DNA of 23,531 bases from positions 1 to 23,531 of the forward strand of contig CALGII010000231.1 in assembly GCA_937915485.1 (NCBI GenBank), given 5' to 3'. This document shows positions 8,326 through 17,074 of this stretch, piece by piece (the stretch's first letter is position 1; each line of letters begins with the position of its first letter). The notes under the pieces are model-generated. The model was not told where the DNA came from. It saw only the letters and a program-made list of their open reading frames with translations, and made no database searches. The DNA comes from an uncultured Ignavibacteriota bacterium (GTDB lineage Bacteria; Bacteroidota; Ignavibacteria; Tepidaquicellales; Tepidaquicellaceae). Made by a program: the position numbers and the translations under genes.

Positions 8326-9615
8326 ATGTTCGGGAAAAATCTCAAAAGAGAATTGTATATCATTTCATTTCTATTGCTTATCACTCTGTCCGGTTTAATT
8401 TTCAACGGCTGCGAAAACGTAACTCAGAGCGCATCAAATATCAGAAATGTCGAAGGCCGGATTTTCGGTCTTTTCAATTATCCTTTTCAGGGAGTCAAAG
8501 TTACTGCTGGCGGGAAATCCGCGGTTACTGATATCAACGGTTCGTTCGTCATTCCTAACGTGGAGCGTCCCTATGAATTGAGTGTTCTGGATTCTGCTAA
8601 GAACAGGTTTATTTATATCCCAAAGCACGATAATGACTCCTACAACAGACTTGCTATCGGGTATCTGACTGATTTCGGATATTCGGATCCTGCAACTATA
8701 AAAGCGACATATCCTGACAGTATCGTGAGTTCGGGAATCCGGTTTATATTCACGGACTTCTGGGACAAGAATTATTACGACAATATTCAGGGTCCCTATG
8801 GCGAAATAAATATTCCGATTCCCGACGGCATTTCTTACAAAGGGTCATTAATCGCCGTTACATACACGATGGACTCGCACAATCATATTTTTTACTTTAA
8901 TAAATATTGCCGTATAGATAATATTATCGTCAACGCCCATCAGAATATTAATATCAGCCTGAATTCTTCCGATTTCAAGGCTGTTCCCGTTAATGCGACA
9001 TACCATGTTGATTTTAATATACCTCCGGGTCAGAATATGGATTTAGGTTATTTCACACTTTTGTTCGGAGGACGTATGACAATTAATGCTTTGAATTTAA
9101 TGTCATTCGAAATCATCAATACAACCTCTATCGATCTGTCAATGCCGCGTTTGCCGCTGCTGAATAATTATCTTATCGCAGGATTTGTTTCATCCGGAAA
9201 TTCCTCACATTCAAATGTATTCTACTCCTTAACCGATAACAAAGAATTAAACGCTCCTCAGGTTCCGATTCTTGCATATCCTCCGGAAAACGCTTCAGTA
9301 GATATCAACACTGAATTCATTTTTAATCAGGGTCTTAATCACGTTGACAAAAAATATTATAAGTTAACACTCCGTGACACAATACAGCCGTACTATACGG
9401 AGAACAGAATTTTTGAAGTATATCTTGAAAAAGAAAGATTCAATATATCCGAATTGGAAAACATCGGCGGCGGAAGCCTAAAAGGAAAAAGGTTTTACTG
9501 GGATGTCGAAGTATATGAGGGGAAGAGTCTGTACGATGGAATAACGGATGGTTATGATATACTGAGGAAGTCGATGACCGGCTGCATGTCAAGGGCAGTC
9601 AACGTAAATCCGTAA
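8326..9615 (+). CDS. Predicted lipoprotein with carboxypeptidase-regulatory-like domain, paralogue 1
   Basis: A hydrophobic N-terminus ends in a lipobox-like FNGCE with Cys29, so it is probably a lipoprotein. Residues about 40-95 (GRIFGLFNYPFQGVKVTAGG, then a TDINGSFVIPNV type strand) resemble a carboxypeptidase regulatory-like beta-sandwich. Later residues form beta-rich segments of unknown family. Near residue 310, PILAYPPENASVDINTEF looks like the start of a fibronectin-III-like domain. A strong site (CGGAGGA at 8313-8319) precedes the ATG. It is homologous along its full length to the next gene, also 429 residues. Function is unknown; surface binding or an adhesion scaffold would be typical. 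Confidence 0.8.
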   Translation: MFGKNLKRELYIISFLLLITLSGLIFNGCENVTQSASNIRNVEGRIFGLFNYPFQGVKVTAGGKSAVTDINGSFVIPNVERPYELSVLDSAKNRFIYIPKHDNDSYNRLAIGYLTDFGYSDPATIKATYPDSIVSSGIRFIFTDFWDKNYYDNIQGPYGEINIPIPDGISYKGSLIAVTYTMDSHNHIFYFNKYCRIDNIIVNAHQNINISLNSSDFKAVPVNATYHVDFNIPPGQNMDLGYFTLLFGGRMTINALNLMSFEIINTTSIDLSMPRLPLLNNYLIAGFVSSGNSSHSNVFYSLTDNKELNAPQVPILAYPPENASVDINTEFIFNQGLNHVDKKYYKLTLRDTIQPYYTENRIFEVYLEKERFNISELENIGGGSLKGKRFYWDVEVYEGKSLYDGITDGYDILRKSMTGCMSRAVNVNP

Positions 9616-9626
9616 ACAATATAACC

Positions 9627-9650
9627 GGGCTGCCTACGGGCAGCCTTTTC
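9627..9650 (+). terminator. Terminator after lipoprotein paralogue 1
   Basis: A 7-bp stem GGCTGCC/GGCAGCC (9628-9634 with 9639-9645) closes a TACG loop and is followed by TTTT. It closely resembles the terminator after the second paralogue, so it is probably part of the duplicated unit. Confidence 0.85.
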
Positions 9651-9720
9651 TCAAAAATAAAAAGGAGTGATGACGTTATAAGGATACAATTCTTTTAAAA
9701 TAATTTTTCGGAGGAAAAGT

Positions 9721-11010
9721 ATGTTCGGGAAAAATCTCAAAAGAGAATTGTATTTTGTTTTGTTCCCTTTAATTGCGTTATTCATTCTCGTCTTCTCGGG
9801 TTGTGAAAACACAACACAAAGCACTTCAAACATCGGCAATGTGAGCGGAAGGTTAACCGGAATTTACAATATGCCTTTGCCCGGGGTATTTGTTTCCGCC
9901 GGTAATGTTTCTACCAGGACCGACAATTACGGAAGATTCAGCCTTTCGGGTGTCGGATATCCGTACAGGCTGCTAATACTGGATTCCCTTGAGAAAAAAT
10001 GCATACTGATACCTCAACGGGACAACGTAACGACGAACAGTCTGATGATTAATTACCTTTCGACTGCGATGGGCTACGCGTCTTCCCTTATTTCATTGAG
10101 TTATCCGATAAGTGTTTTTACTTCCGGCGGCAAATCCTTTTTTACCGATTTCGGTGATAAGAATTATCCCGGTGATATTATGCTGTCAGGCAGTACCATA
10201 TATATCGCGATGATACCGGGTACGCAGTATAAGGGCTCGGTCGTTATACTGGCATACACGAAAGATGCTAACGACAGGATTGTATCTTATGATAAGTATG
10301 CTGTCAGGGAGAACGTAATTATTAATGCCGGCTCGGTCGTGAATCTCGAATTTCCTTCCGAAGACTTCAAAACGAATTTAAAAGATACAGTATTTCATAT
10401 CGCAATAGACGCGGGTCCCGGACAGAATGTTAATCTGAGATATGCATATCTTACCTGCGGCTCTAAGCATACTACTAATTATGTCAATTATGTAAGTCAG
10501 GAAAACATTTCATCGAACACATTTGATATTGTCGTTCCTAAAGGAATTGCATTAACAAGCAATGTAATAATCGGTTTTAATTCAACAGGTCCCGGGGCAG
10601 GAACGGGCAGTACAGGCGTTTATTTCCCCGCAACGGGAAACAAGAATGTAAGCGCCCCTTTGATTCCCGTCCTCGTTTCTCCTGAAGATAATGCCATCAT
10701 CGGTGCGAACTCTGAATTGGTATTCAATCAGGGACTGAATCACGTCGAGAACAGGTTTTATAAACTCGTTCTGAATGACGCCGGCACGGGAAATCAATTA
10801 TATACTAATATCGAGATTTATCTTGATAGGGAAAGATTCAATCTGTCTGAATTAAACAACCTTGGTATAGAGTCGGTAAACGGAAGAATATTCAACTGGT
10901 ACGTGGAGATGTTTGAAAATATGACATTGAACGATTACATAAGCGACATCGCCGGGAATACAAAATTATCATCGTACAGCAGCGCCAGACGTTTTAGCGT
11001 AAGTCCGTGA
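9721..11010 (+). CDS. Predicted lipoprotein with carboxypeptidase-regulatory-like domain, paralogue 2
   Basis: Tandem paralogue of the preceding gene, with the same 429-residue length and architecture: lipobox FSGCE with Cys28, a carboxypeptidase-regulatory-like segment at about 40-95 (GRLTGIYNMPLPGVFVSAGN), a beta-rich middle, and a fibronectin-like start near 310 (PVLVSPEDNAIIGANSEL). The shared motif FNQGLNHV near residue 335 is exact in both. Residues 1-11 (MFGKNLKRELY) and the ribosome-binding leader are almost identical at the DNA level, while the bodies have diverged clearly. CGGAGGA at 9709-9715 sets the start. Function is unknown. Confidence 0.8.
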   Translation: MFGKNLKRELYFVLFPLIALFILVFSGCENTTQSTSNIGNVSGRLTGIYNMPLPGVFVSAGNVSTRTDNYGRFSLSGVGYPYRLLILDSLEKKCILIPQRDNVTTNSLMINYLSTAMGYASSLISLSYPISVFTSGGKSFFTDFGDKNYPGDIMLSGSTIYIAMIPGTQYKGSVVILAYTKDANDRIVSYDKYAVRENVIINAGSVVNLEFPSEDFKTNLKDTVFHIAIDAGPGQNVNLRYAYLTCGSKHTTNYVNYVSQENISSNTFDIVVPKGIALTSNVIIGFNSTGPGAGTGSTGVYFPATGNKNVSAPLIPVLVSPEDNAIIGANSELVFNQGLNHVENRFYKLVLNDAGTGNQLYTNIEIYLDRERFNLSELNNLGIESVNGRIFNWYVEMFENMTLNDYISDIAGNTKLSSYSSARRFSVSP

Positions 11011-11116
11011 TGCTTGAATAAAGGGTTTTTGCATCGTCATTTCAGTAATTAGGAAACGACACAACGCAGCACCTTACAAAATTACTCTATCGATTCATGG
11101 CGGTAGATGTAAAATC

Positions 11117-11147
11117 AAAAAGGGCTGCCTTCGGGCAGCCCTCTTTT
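11117..11147. terminator. Bidirectional terminator between paralogue 2 and the transketolase half
   Basis: A perfect 9-bp stem AGGGCTGCC/GGCAGCCCT (11121-11129 with 11134-11142) closes a TTCG tetraloop. T-rich sequence follows on the + strand and A-rich sequence precedes it, so it can end both the + lipoprotein transcript and the converging minus-strand gene. Confidence 0.9.
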
Positions 11148-11166
11148 TAAATATTTCTTTGAAAAT

Positions 11167-12066
11167 CTATTTCAGGTAATCGAAGATTCTTTCGGATATC
11201 TTTTCTCCCGTGAAACCTTCGTGCTCGAGCACGTCGTTTATCAGTCCGGGCTTGAACCACCTGTTATCGAGCGCAACAGAAAGCACATCCGCGTTTACCT
11301 TATTCTTCACGAACAGTTCGGAAATGATTGAATAAAGCCCGCCAGTGAGAAAATGGTCTTCGAGCGTTACGATTAATCTTGTTTTATCCGCCGCCTCGAG
11401 AACCGTTTGCTCGTCGAGCGGTTTGGGAGTCCGTATGTTTATCAGTCCGACAGACATACCTTTGCCTTCAAGGAATTCCTTCGCTTTGAGCGCCTGATTG
11501 AACAGATAGCCGCTTACAAGCATCGTTACGTCCTTGCCGGACGAGACTACTTCCGCTTTCCCGATTTCATAATCGTAATCGTGAGTATAGACCGCGGGTT
11601 CGTCGTTGAACCTTATGTAATACGGGTCCTGCGTTTCGATAACTTTCCTCAGGCAAATCACGAGATCCTGCAGGTCGGCGGGGCAGAGAATGTTCATGTT
11701 CGGAATTCCCCGCATAAGAGAAACATCCTCGAGCGCCTGATGGGCGGGACCATTCGCCGTGGACAGGAAACCCGGCGACATTCCGACTAATTTCACCGGC
11801 AGGTTGCCGAGCCCGACGTCGGTTCTTATGAACTCGAACGCCCGCATCGTGAGGAATGACGCGAATCCGTGAGCGATTACCGTCCTGCCGCGCAGGGCGT
11901 ATCCGCAGGATATCGCTATCAGGGTTTGCTCGGTGATTCCCGTATCGATAAACCTCTCGCCGAGTAACAGGGGAATATTTTCAATGTGTTTTCTGCTCTC
12001 CGCGGTCGTAACAATGTACGTTTCGTCCCCGAGAACAATTTCCTTCAATGCGTCTTCGTAATTCAT
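11167..12066 (-). CDS. Transketolase, C-terminal subunit (split type)
   Basis: Contains the pyrimidine-binding domain and C-terminal domain of a thiamine-diphosphate transketolase, but no N-terminal ThDP/phosphate-binding domain. Visible landmarks are FIDTGITEQTLIAISCGYAL with the cofactor-activating E46, HGFASFLTMRAFEFIRTDV, and NGPAHQALEDVSLMRGIPNM. The C-terminal domain follows at about 170-299 (EVVSSGKDVTMLVSGYL). Split transketolases normally have the N-terminal half in the adjacent gene. Here the neighbours are an unrelated lipoprotein gene and divergent queA, so the partner must be elsewhere. A DXS-like or other ThDP enzyme half is possible but less likely. The start is ATG in a 71-bp divergent gap with queA. 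Confidence 0.87.
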   Translation of the reverse strand: MNYEDALKEIVLGDETYIVTTAESRKHIENIPLLLGERFIDTGITEQTLIAISCGYALRGRTVIAHGFASFLTMRAFEFIRTDVGLGNLPVKLVGMSPGFLSTANGPAHQALEDVSLMRGIPNMNILCPADLQDLVICLRKVIETQDPYYIRFNDEPAVYTHDYDYEIGKAEVVSSGKDVTMLVSGYLFNQALKAKEFLEGKGMSVGLINIRTPKPLDEQTVLEAADKTRLIVTLEDHFLTGGLYSIISELFVKNKVNADVLSVALDNRWFKPGLINDVLEHEGFTGEKISERIFDYLK

Positions 12067-12137
12067 ACAGGTGATTTGTGCAATTAAATTAAAATTTACT
12101 AAAACAAATAAAAAGGTTATTTTGAGAATGCAAATTT

Positions 12138-13352
12138 ATGATTCCTGATATCAACATAAACCTCGAAGACTACAATTACGATTTGCCCGAAGAAAGGATA
12201 GCGCAGTTTCCGCTTTCAGTGAGGGATAAATCGAAACTGCTGGTATTTAAAGAAAATATAATTACGGAATCGGTTTTTGAAAATATTACCGATTATATCC
12301 CGCGGGATACATACCTCGTGTTCAATGACACGAAGGTTATAAACGCGCGTCTCTTCTTTAAAAAGAAAACAGGCGCGAAAATCGAGATTTTCTGTCTTGA
12401 ACCTGCTGATAACACAGCGGTCGAAAAAGCGTTTGCCGCGCGGGATTCATCCGAATGGATTTGCCTCGTCGGCAACGCGAGCAAATGGTACGGAGAGGTA
12501 CTCGAAAAGAAAATCACAGCAGGCGGGGAAGATTGCATTCTATATGCCGAAAAACTTTCAAACGACTCGGGCAATTTCAGGATAAAATTTACCTGGAGCG
12601 GAAAAGACCTGTCATTTTCGGAGGTCATTCATGGCGCGGGTCTGATACCCCTTCCGCCTTACATAAAGCGTATGCCCGAAAGAGGTGATTCCGACAGGTA
12701 CCAGACCGTTTACGCGGACGCTGAAGGCTCCGTCGCCGCGCCGACTGCAGGACTGCATTTTACGGAAACGGTGCTCGGGAAAATTAAGGATAAGGGAATA
12801 AAGACCGGAAACGTTACGCTAAATGTCGGAGCGGGCACGTTCAAGCCCATAAAAGCGAAGAACATTTTCGAACATTCGATGCACTACGAAAGTTTTACGG
12901 TAAGCAGGAATGTCCTGATCGCTCTGCTTGAAAATGCGGACAGAAAAATCGCTGCCGTCGGCACAACGACCGTCAGAACTCTCGAAAGTCTATACTGGAT
13001 GTCCGTGCTCGACAAGCAGAAAAGCGGATTCGTCCTCGGGCAATGGGAAGTTTACGGACGCGAAAATGACAATCTGCCCGGGTTTAAAGTTGCGATAAAG
13101 AAATTAATTGATTATCTCGATTATAATGACGAACATTACATTAACGGCTCGACCGGTATTATGATAGTACCGGGCTACAAGTACAGGGTCATCGATATAT
13201 TAATTACAAATTTCCACATGCCGTGCAGTTCACTTCTCCTTCTTGTCTCGGCATTTACGGGTGAAAGATGGAAAGAAATTTACGATTACGCGCTTGGTAA
13301 TAATTTCAGGTTTTTAAGTTACGGTGACAGTTCGATATTATACAAACAATAA
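12138..13352 (+). CDS. queA: S-adenosylmethionine:tRNA ribosyltransferase-isomerase
   Basis: Transfers and isomerises the ribosyl part of SAM onto preQ1-modified tRNA to form epoxyqueuosine, in queuosine biosynthesis at position 34 of Asp, Asn, His and Tyr tRNAs. Family motifs: YDLPEERIAQFPLSVRDKSK, TYLVFNDTKVINARL, IPLPPYIKR followed by DRYQTVYADAEGSVAAPTAG, GLHFTETVLGKI, TLNVGAGTFKPIK, and ITNFHMPCSSLLLLVSAFTG. At 404 residues it is longer than the usual 340-350, with extra sequence in the first half and near residue 300, as in some Bacteroidota versions. The next gene starts 3 nt after its stop. A tRNA-Asp(GTC), a natural target of this pathway, lies at the far end of the window. Confidence 0.95.
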   Translation: MIPDININLEDYNYDLPEERIAQFPLSVRDKSKLLVFKENIITESVFENITDYIPRDTYLVFNDTKVINARLFFKKKTGAKIEIFCLEPADNTAVEKAFAARDSSEWICLVGNASKWYGEVLEKKITAGGEDCILYAEKLSNDSGNFRIKFTWSGKDLSFSEVIHGAGLIPLPPYIKRMPERGDSDRYQTVYADAEGSVAAPTAGLHFTETVLGKIKDKGIKTGNVTLNVGAGTFKPIKAKNIFEHSMHYESFTVSRNVLIALLENADRKIAAVGTTTVRTLESLYWMSVLDKQKSGFVLGQWEVYGRENDNLPGFKVAIKKLIDYLDYNDEHYINGSTGIMIVPGYKYRVIDILITNFHMPCSSLLLLVSAFTGERWKEIYDYALGNNFRFLSYGDSSILYKQ

Positions 13353-13355
13353 ACT

Positions 13356-14321
13356 ATGCACAACATTTTAAAAAAATTCAACAGACTCGGTTATTCCGTT
13401 ATCCCGACTCCCGTTCATAAACTCGAAAATCTTTCGAAATTTTTCGGAGCGAATATTTACTGCAAGCGGGATGATATGACGGGATTCGCTTTCGGTGGAA
13501 ACAAGACGCGGAAACTCGACTATCTTGTCGCCGAAGCAATCAGCCAGAAAGCCGATACGCTTGTTTGCGTCGGGGCGAATCAGTCTAACTTCTGCAGAAT
13601 CGCCTCCGCTTTCGGTGCGGCGTGTAACCTTGACGTGCACCTCGTACTCGGCGGGAAAAAGCCTGCTGTCAGCACCGGAAACCTTATGCTTGATTATTTG
13701 TTCGGCGCGAAAATAACCCATATTGATTCCGAAGACTGGGATGTATGGGAAAACGAAGCAATAAGGGTTTCAGAAGAACTTAGGAAAAAAGGGAAAAAAG
13801 TTTACTGGATGCCGATTGGCGGCTCAACCCCGACGGGCGCGCTGGGTTACGTCGAGTGCATGTCGGAAATTATGGATTATTCCCGAAAGAATAAGATACA
13901 TTTTGAAAGCATTTTCCATCCTACGGGTTCCGCGGGAACGCAGGCAGGGCTTGTCGTGGGTAAAAAACTTTTCGGTTACGAAGGGGAAATCACCGGAATC
14001 GCCGTGACTAAGAACGAAGAGCAGTTGAAGAGCGAAGTTTTAACTCTGTCAAGGGAGACCTCTCATCTGCTGGAAATCGATTTTCACGATGAAAAAATCG
14101 TTGTTGACGATAATTTCATCGGCAAGTGCTACGGAGCGCACACGAGAAAAGCGGAAGACGCAATCAAGTTGTTTGCACGCAAAGAAGGGATTCTGCTCGA
14201 TTACGTTTATTCGGGTAAGGCGGCCTCGGGAATGCTTGACCATATAAGAAAAAAACATTTACCGAAGAATTCCAACGTGTTGTTCCTGCACACGGGCGGC
14301 AACATACAATTGTTTAATTAG
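13356..14321 (+). CDS. PLP-dependent D-cysteine desulfhydrase / ACC deaminase family enzyme
   Basis: Fold-type II PLP enzyme. CKRDDMTGFAFGGNKTRKLDYL carries the predicted Schiff-base K50, followed by VGANQSNFCRIASAFGAACN, which contacts substrate and cofactor. HPTGSAGTQAGLVVGKKLF is the glycine-rich phosphate-binding region, and YSGKAASGMLDHI with HTGGNIQLF ends the protein. The likely reaction is conversion of a D-amino acid such as D-cysteine to pyruvate, ammonia and sulfide, but sequence alone does not separate it from ACC deaminase or L-cysteate lyases. Its ATG is 3 nt after the queA stop, so the two are probably cotranscribed. The 321-residue length is normal. Confidence 0.88.
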   Translation: MHNILKKFNRLGYSVIPTPVHKLENLSKFFGANIYCKRDDMTGFAFGGNKTRKLDYLVAEAISQKADTLVCVGANQSNFCRIASAFGAACNLDVHLVLGGKKPAVSTGNLMLDYLFGAKITHIDSEDWDVWENEAIRVSEELRKKGKKVYWMPIGGSTPTGALGYVECMSEIMDYSRKNKIHFESIFHPTGSAGTQAGLVVGKKLFGYEGEITGIAVTKNEEQLKSEVLTLSRETSHLLEIDFHDEKIVVDDNFIGKCYGAHTRKAEDAIKLFARKEGILLDYVYSGKAASGMLDHIRKKHLPKNSNVLFLHTGGNIQLFN

Positions 14322-14375
14322 CCGTTTAATCTGCATTATCTTTTATTTTATAAAAAAACTTTTTATATTAAATTT

Positions 14376-14900
14376 ATGGATGGGATTTTGAATCAGAAAC
14401 CGATGCCGGAAGAATATTCCGGTCATTATTCTCATTATATCGATTTGGTGCCCGAAGGGCATATTCTCGATATTTTTGAGGAACAATCATACATAACGCA
14501 GGATTTTCTGTCTTCAATACCATCCGATAAAGGCGACCATACTTACGCTTTTGGAAAATGGACGATTAAGGATATAATAGGACATCTAATCGATACCGAA
14601 AGAATTTTCAGCACGCGGGCGCTCAGAATATCCCGCGGTGATAAACAGGCAATGCCCGGTTTCGAGCAGGATGATTACGTTAAAAACGGGATGTTCTTCA
14701 GGCGGACCCTTAAAGACGTTGTAGATGAAAGACACCTGCTTCGTCTTGCGAATATTAAAATGTTCAGAAGTTTCGAAGAACTCACTTTTCTGGAAAAGGC
14801 TATAGTAAACGATAACATAATCTCGGTAAGGGCTATACTGTTTCTTTTGACAGGTCACGAGATATATCACATGAAATTCATCAAGGATAACTATCTGTAA
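14376..14900 (+). CDS. DinB-like four-helix metal-dependent protein
   Basis: Small helical protein of the DinB/YfiT-like superfamily. The family's metal-ligand His pattern is visible: IIGHLIDTERIFSTRALR with H70, and GHEIYHMKFI with H161 and H165. The central WTIKDIIGHLIDTE and the acidic segment ending AMPGFEQDDY are typical of DinB_2-type members. Such proteins act as thiol S-transferases or hydrolases or have unknown roles, so the substrate is unknown. It follows the PLP enzyme by 54 bp and may belong to the same transcription unit. Confidence 0.82.
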   Translation: MDGILNQKPMPEEYSGHYSHYIDLVPEGHILDIFEEQSYITQDFLSSIPSDKGDHTYAFGKWTIKDIIGHLIDTERIFSTRALRISRGDKQAMPGFEQDDYVKNGMFFRRTLKDVVDERHLLRLANIKMFRSFEELTFLEKAIVNDNIISVRAILFLLTGHEIYHMKFIKDNYL

Positions 14901-14939
14901 ATTCAATTAATCAAGGGGTATAAAATTTAGGGAAAAACT

Positions 14940-15701
14940 ATGAAAAATCTTCTAAAAACATTCGGAGTGTTAGTATTAATCGCCGCGATATCCGTTTCAA
15001 TGAGCGGGTGCGCAAGAAAATCCAACAATCAAAGCGCGGCAGATTCAACAAGGAGAGCGGAAGAATATCAGTATAAGAAAAGAGACAGCACGGATATTTA
15101 CGGCAGCGGTTTCTTTGAGTACAGGGATACGATAAACAGTTATCATCTGGGTTATTCTATACCGAGAGACAGCGTTTATAAGGTAGATAATCTCAAAGCG
15201 TTCGAGGAACTGAACCTGCTTATCAGAAAGGATTCTCTGAATCCCGGTCCGTATCTCGACAGGGGAAATCACCTTCAGAATATTCACAAATACATAGAAG
15301 CGATACGTGACTACGATATGTACATTCAACTTAATCCATACAACCATTCTGCGTATCAGAACAGGGGAACGGCTCACGAAAGATTAAAACAATACGACCA
15401 GGCGTTGTGGGATTACCAGAGAGTTCTTGAATTAAAACCTAATGACACGATAGCGAACTTCAATAAGGGTGTGGTTTATGACGCGATAAACAATCCCTGG
15501 CAGGCGATAAAAGAATACGACACGACAATCGTTAAAGACCCGAAACTCGCCAAGGCTTATTATAACAGGGGCGCTTCCTATGAAAAAGTGGCGTTATACG
15601 ACGAAGCAATCACGAATTACAGAAAGGCAATCGAATTAAATCCAAGGTATAAAGACGAACTCGAGAAGAAAATCGATTATCTGAATTACGAATATAAGTA
15701 A
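14940..15701 (+). CDS. TPR-repeat lipoprotein
   Basis: The signal peptide ends in a good lipobox (SMSGC, Cys24), so it is probably anchored in a membrane facing the periplasm. A polar linker is followed by about four tetratricopeptide repeats from residue 98 to 240 (for example AYQNRGTAHERLKQYDQALW and AYYNRGASYEKVALYDEAIT), which normally bind protein partners. AGGGA lies upstream of the ATG with suitable spacing. It converges with the following minus-strand gene with only 7 bp between stops. The partner is unknown. Confidence 0.87.
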   Translation: MKNLLKTFGVLVLIAAISVSMSGCARKSNNQSAADSTRRAEEYQYKKRDSTDIYGSGFFEYRDTINSYHLGYSIPRDSVYKVDNLKAFEELNLLIRKDSLNPGPYLDRGNHLQNIHKYIEAIRDYDMYIQLNPYNHSAYQNRGTAHERLKQYDQALWDYQRVLELKPNDTIANFNKGVVYDAINNPWQAIKEYDTTIVKDPKLAKAYYNRGASYEKVALYDEAITNYRKAIELNPRYKDELEKKIDYLNYEYK

Positions 15702-15708
15702 GAGTTTA

Positions 15709-16110
15709 TCACTTAAAGTCGAGTCCCCATACGCCTGAGGTCTTAACTGTCAGCAGGTAGGCGTTAGTCTCAGGCACAATGAGTTCCGTTTTGCCTTCGA
15801 AATCGTCTTTTGTATCGGCGAGGACTTTAATCAATTCGCCGTCCGCCGTTTTCAGGTCAACGAAAAATGAACCCGGTCCTTCGTGATAGTACTCGAACAG
15901 CGCGTCGCCTTTGTTGAGATGGATAATCTGTGTCTTGTCTCCCCTTACATTGTATGCAAGTCTGTATTGAATTTTCTTACCTTCCGAACTTAATAAATTC
16001 TGTTCAAAGAACGAACCGACATAACCCCTCAACAGAAAATAAGCGAGTACGAATAAGCCCGCAACAAACAGAAAACTGATAACAAGTTTCGCTTTTGAAT
16101 TCTTTCTCAT
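15709..16110 (-). CDS. Small single-pass membrane protein, unknown function
   Basis: A basic N-terminus (MRKNSKAK) precedes one membrane segment at about residues 8-28, then a 105-residue extracytoplasmic beta-rich domain with KKIQYRLAYNVRGD and a C-terminal TVKTSGVWGLDFK. The pattern suggests a small beta-sandwich exposed outside the cytoplasm. No family is recognised with confidence. AGGGA precedes the ATG, which supports a real gene. It is transcribed away from the lipoprotein at 16172 and toward the TPR gene. Confidence 0.68.
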   Translation of the reverse strand: MRKNSKAKLVISFLFVAGLFVLAYFLLRGYVGSFFEQNLLSSEGKKIQYRLAYNVRGDKTQIIHLNKGDALFEYYHEGPGSFFVDLKTADGELIKVLADTKDDFEGKTELIVPETNAYLLTVKTSGVWGLDFK

Positions 16111-16171
16111 TGTTCCCTTTTTTGAAACAATATAGTAAGAATATTTAATATCCTCAAGTTTCTATTACGGC

Positions 16172-17074
16172 TTGATTAATATCTGTTATTTAAATAATTT
16201 GACGAAAAAGTCCGTGCTGAAAGCCGCCATATTCATATTGCTCTTCTCAATAATCGGATTCGCCTGCGGAACAGGCGGTTCGGAAGGAAAAAAGGTCGAA
16301 AACGTTTACAGAAGTTATTACGGTGAACGCGACAGTTTCAAGGTCTGGATTGTCGACGGCGGCATTATTCGCGAAAAAATATTCGGTGAGTTCATATACG
16401 GAGGCAATGATGAAAGATATACATTCGTTCCAAAGTTGGAAATTTGGATTGACAATTCGATTTCCGCGAAAGAGTTCGAAACGACCTTGATGCACGAGAT
16501 TAGGGAAAGGAACCTGATGAAAGTATACGGAATGTTATACTCCGATGCTCACGATTCCGCGCTCGCTGTTGAATTTCAGTTGAGGAAAAAATTTAGTGAA
16601 GAATCTTCAAAGCACGAAAGCAAACTTCCGTCTGTGTATCCCGTTGATTTCGATTCAACACGTGAAATCGATAACCTTCCCGAAAAAATAAGACTGGAAA
16701 ATATTTACCGCGTTTATTCGGGCAAACGGAATAATATGGATGTCTGGATTGTCGACGGATTCAGTGTAAGGATGAACATCTTTCCCGATTTCGGTTTCAG
16801 TGGAAACGGTCTTGTTTATTTGTTCATTCCCGGAAATGAAATCTGGATTGACGGCGATGTATCTTGCGAAGAGACCGAATATTCAATAATGCTCGAATTA
16901 AACGAAAAAGAGTTGATGGAGAAGGGAATGTACTATGACGACGCGTACGAAGAAGCGCTTAAAGTCATCGATTCAATGAGGGCATCGTCGCGAAAACTTT
17001 CCATCTCTAAAAAAGTAAAAGTGCCGGAAATTCTCTTCCGGGATAAAGGAACAGGAACGAAAAACTCAGGCTAA
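16172..17074 (+). CDS. Predicted lipoprotein with two tandem copies of an unknown domain
   Basis: The N-terminal hydrophobic segment ends in GFACG (Cys32), probably a lipoprotein signal. The protein consists of two homologous units at residues about 42-133 and 175-265. Each carries V/L-E-N-V/I-Y-R-x-Y, VWIVDG, F-V/I-P, E-I-W-I-D, and a helix followed by Y-x-D-A. The first unit has TTLMHEIRERNLM, a motif reminiscent of metallopeptidase-like HE helices. In the second unit His108 is replaced by Leu241 (IMLELNEKELM). TTG at 16172 is only one possible start; TTG at 16199 would give a more compact signal peptide. Neither has a strong Shine-Dalgarno. Its stop overlaps the convergent next gene by 4 nt. 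Function is unknown. Confidence 0.72.
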   Translation: MINICYLNNLTKKSVLKAAIFILLFSIIGFACGTGGSEGKKVENVYRSYYGERDSFKVWIVDGGIIREKIFGEFIYGGNDERYTFVPKLEIWIDNSISAKEFETTLMHEIRERNLMKVYGMLYSDAHDSALAVEFQLRKKFSEESSKHESKLPSVYPVDFDSTREIDNLPEKIRLENIYRVYSGKRNNMDVWIVDGFSVRMNIFPDFGFSGNGLVYLFIPGNEIWIDGDVSCEETEYSIMLELNEKELMEKGMYYDDAYEEALKVIDSMRASSRKLSISKKVKVPEILFRDKGTGTKNSG

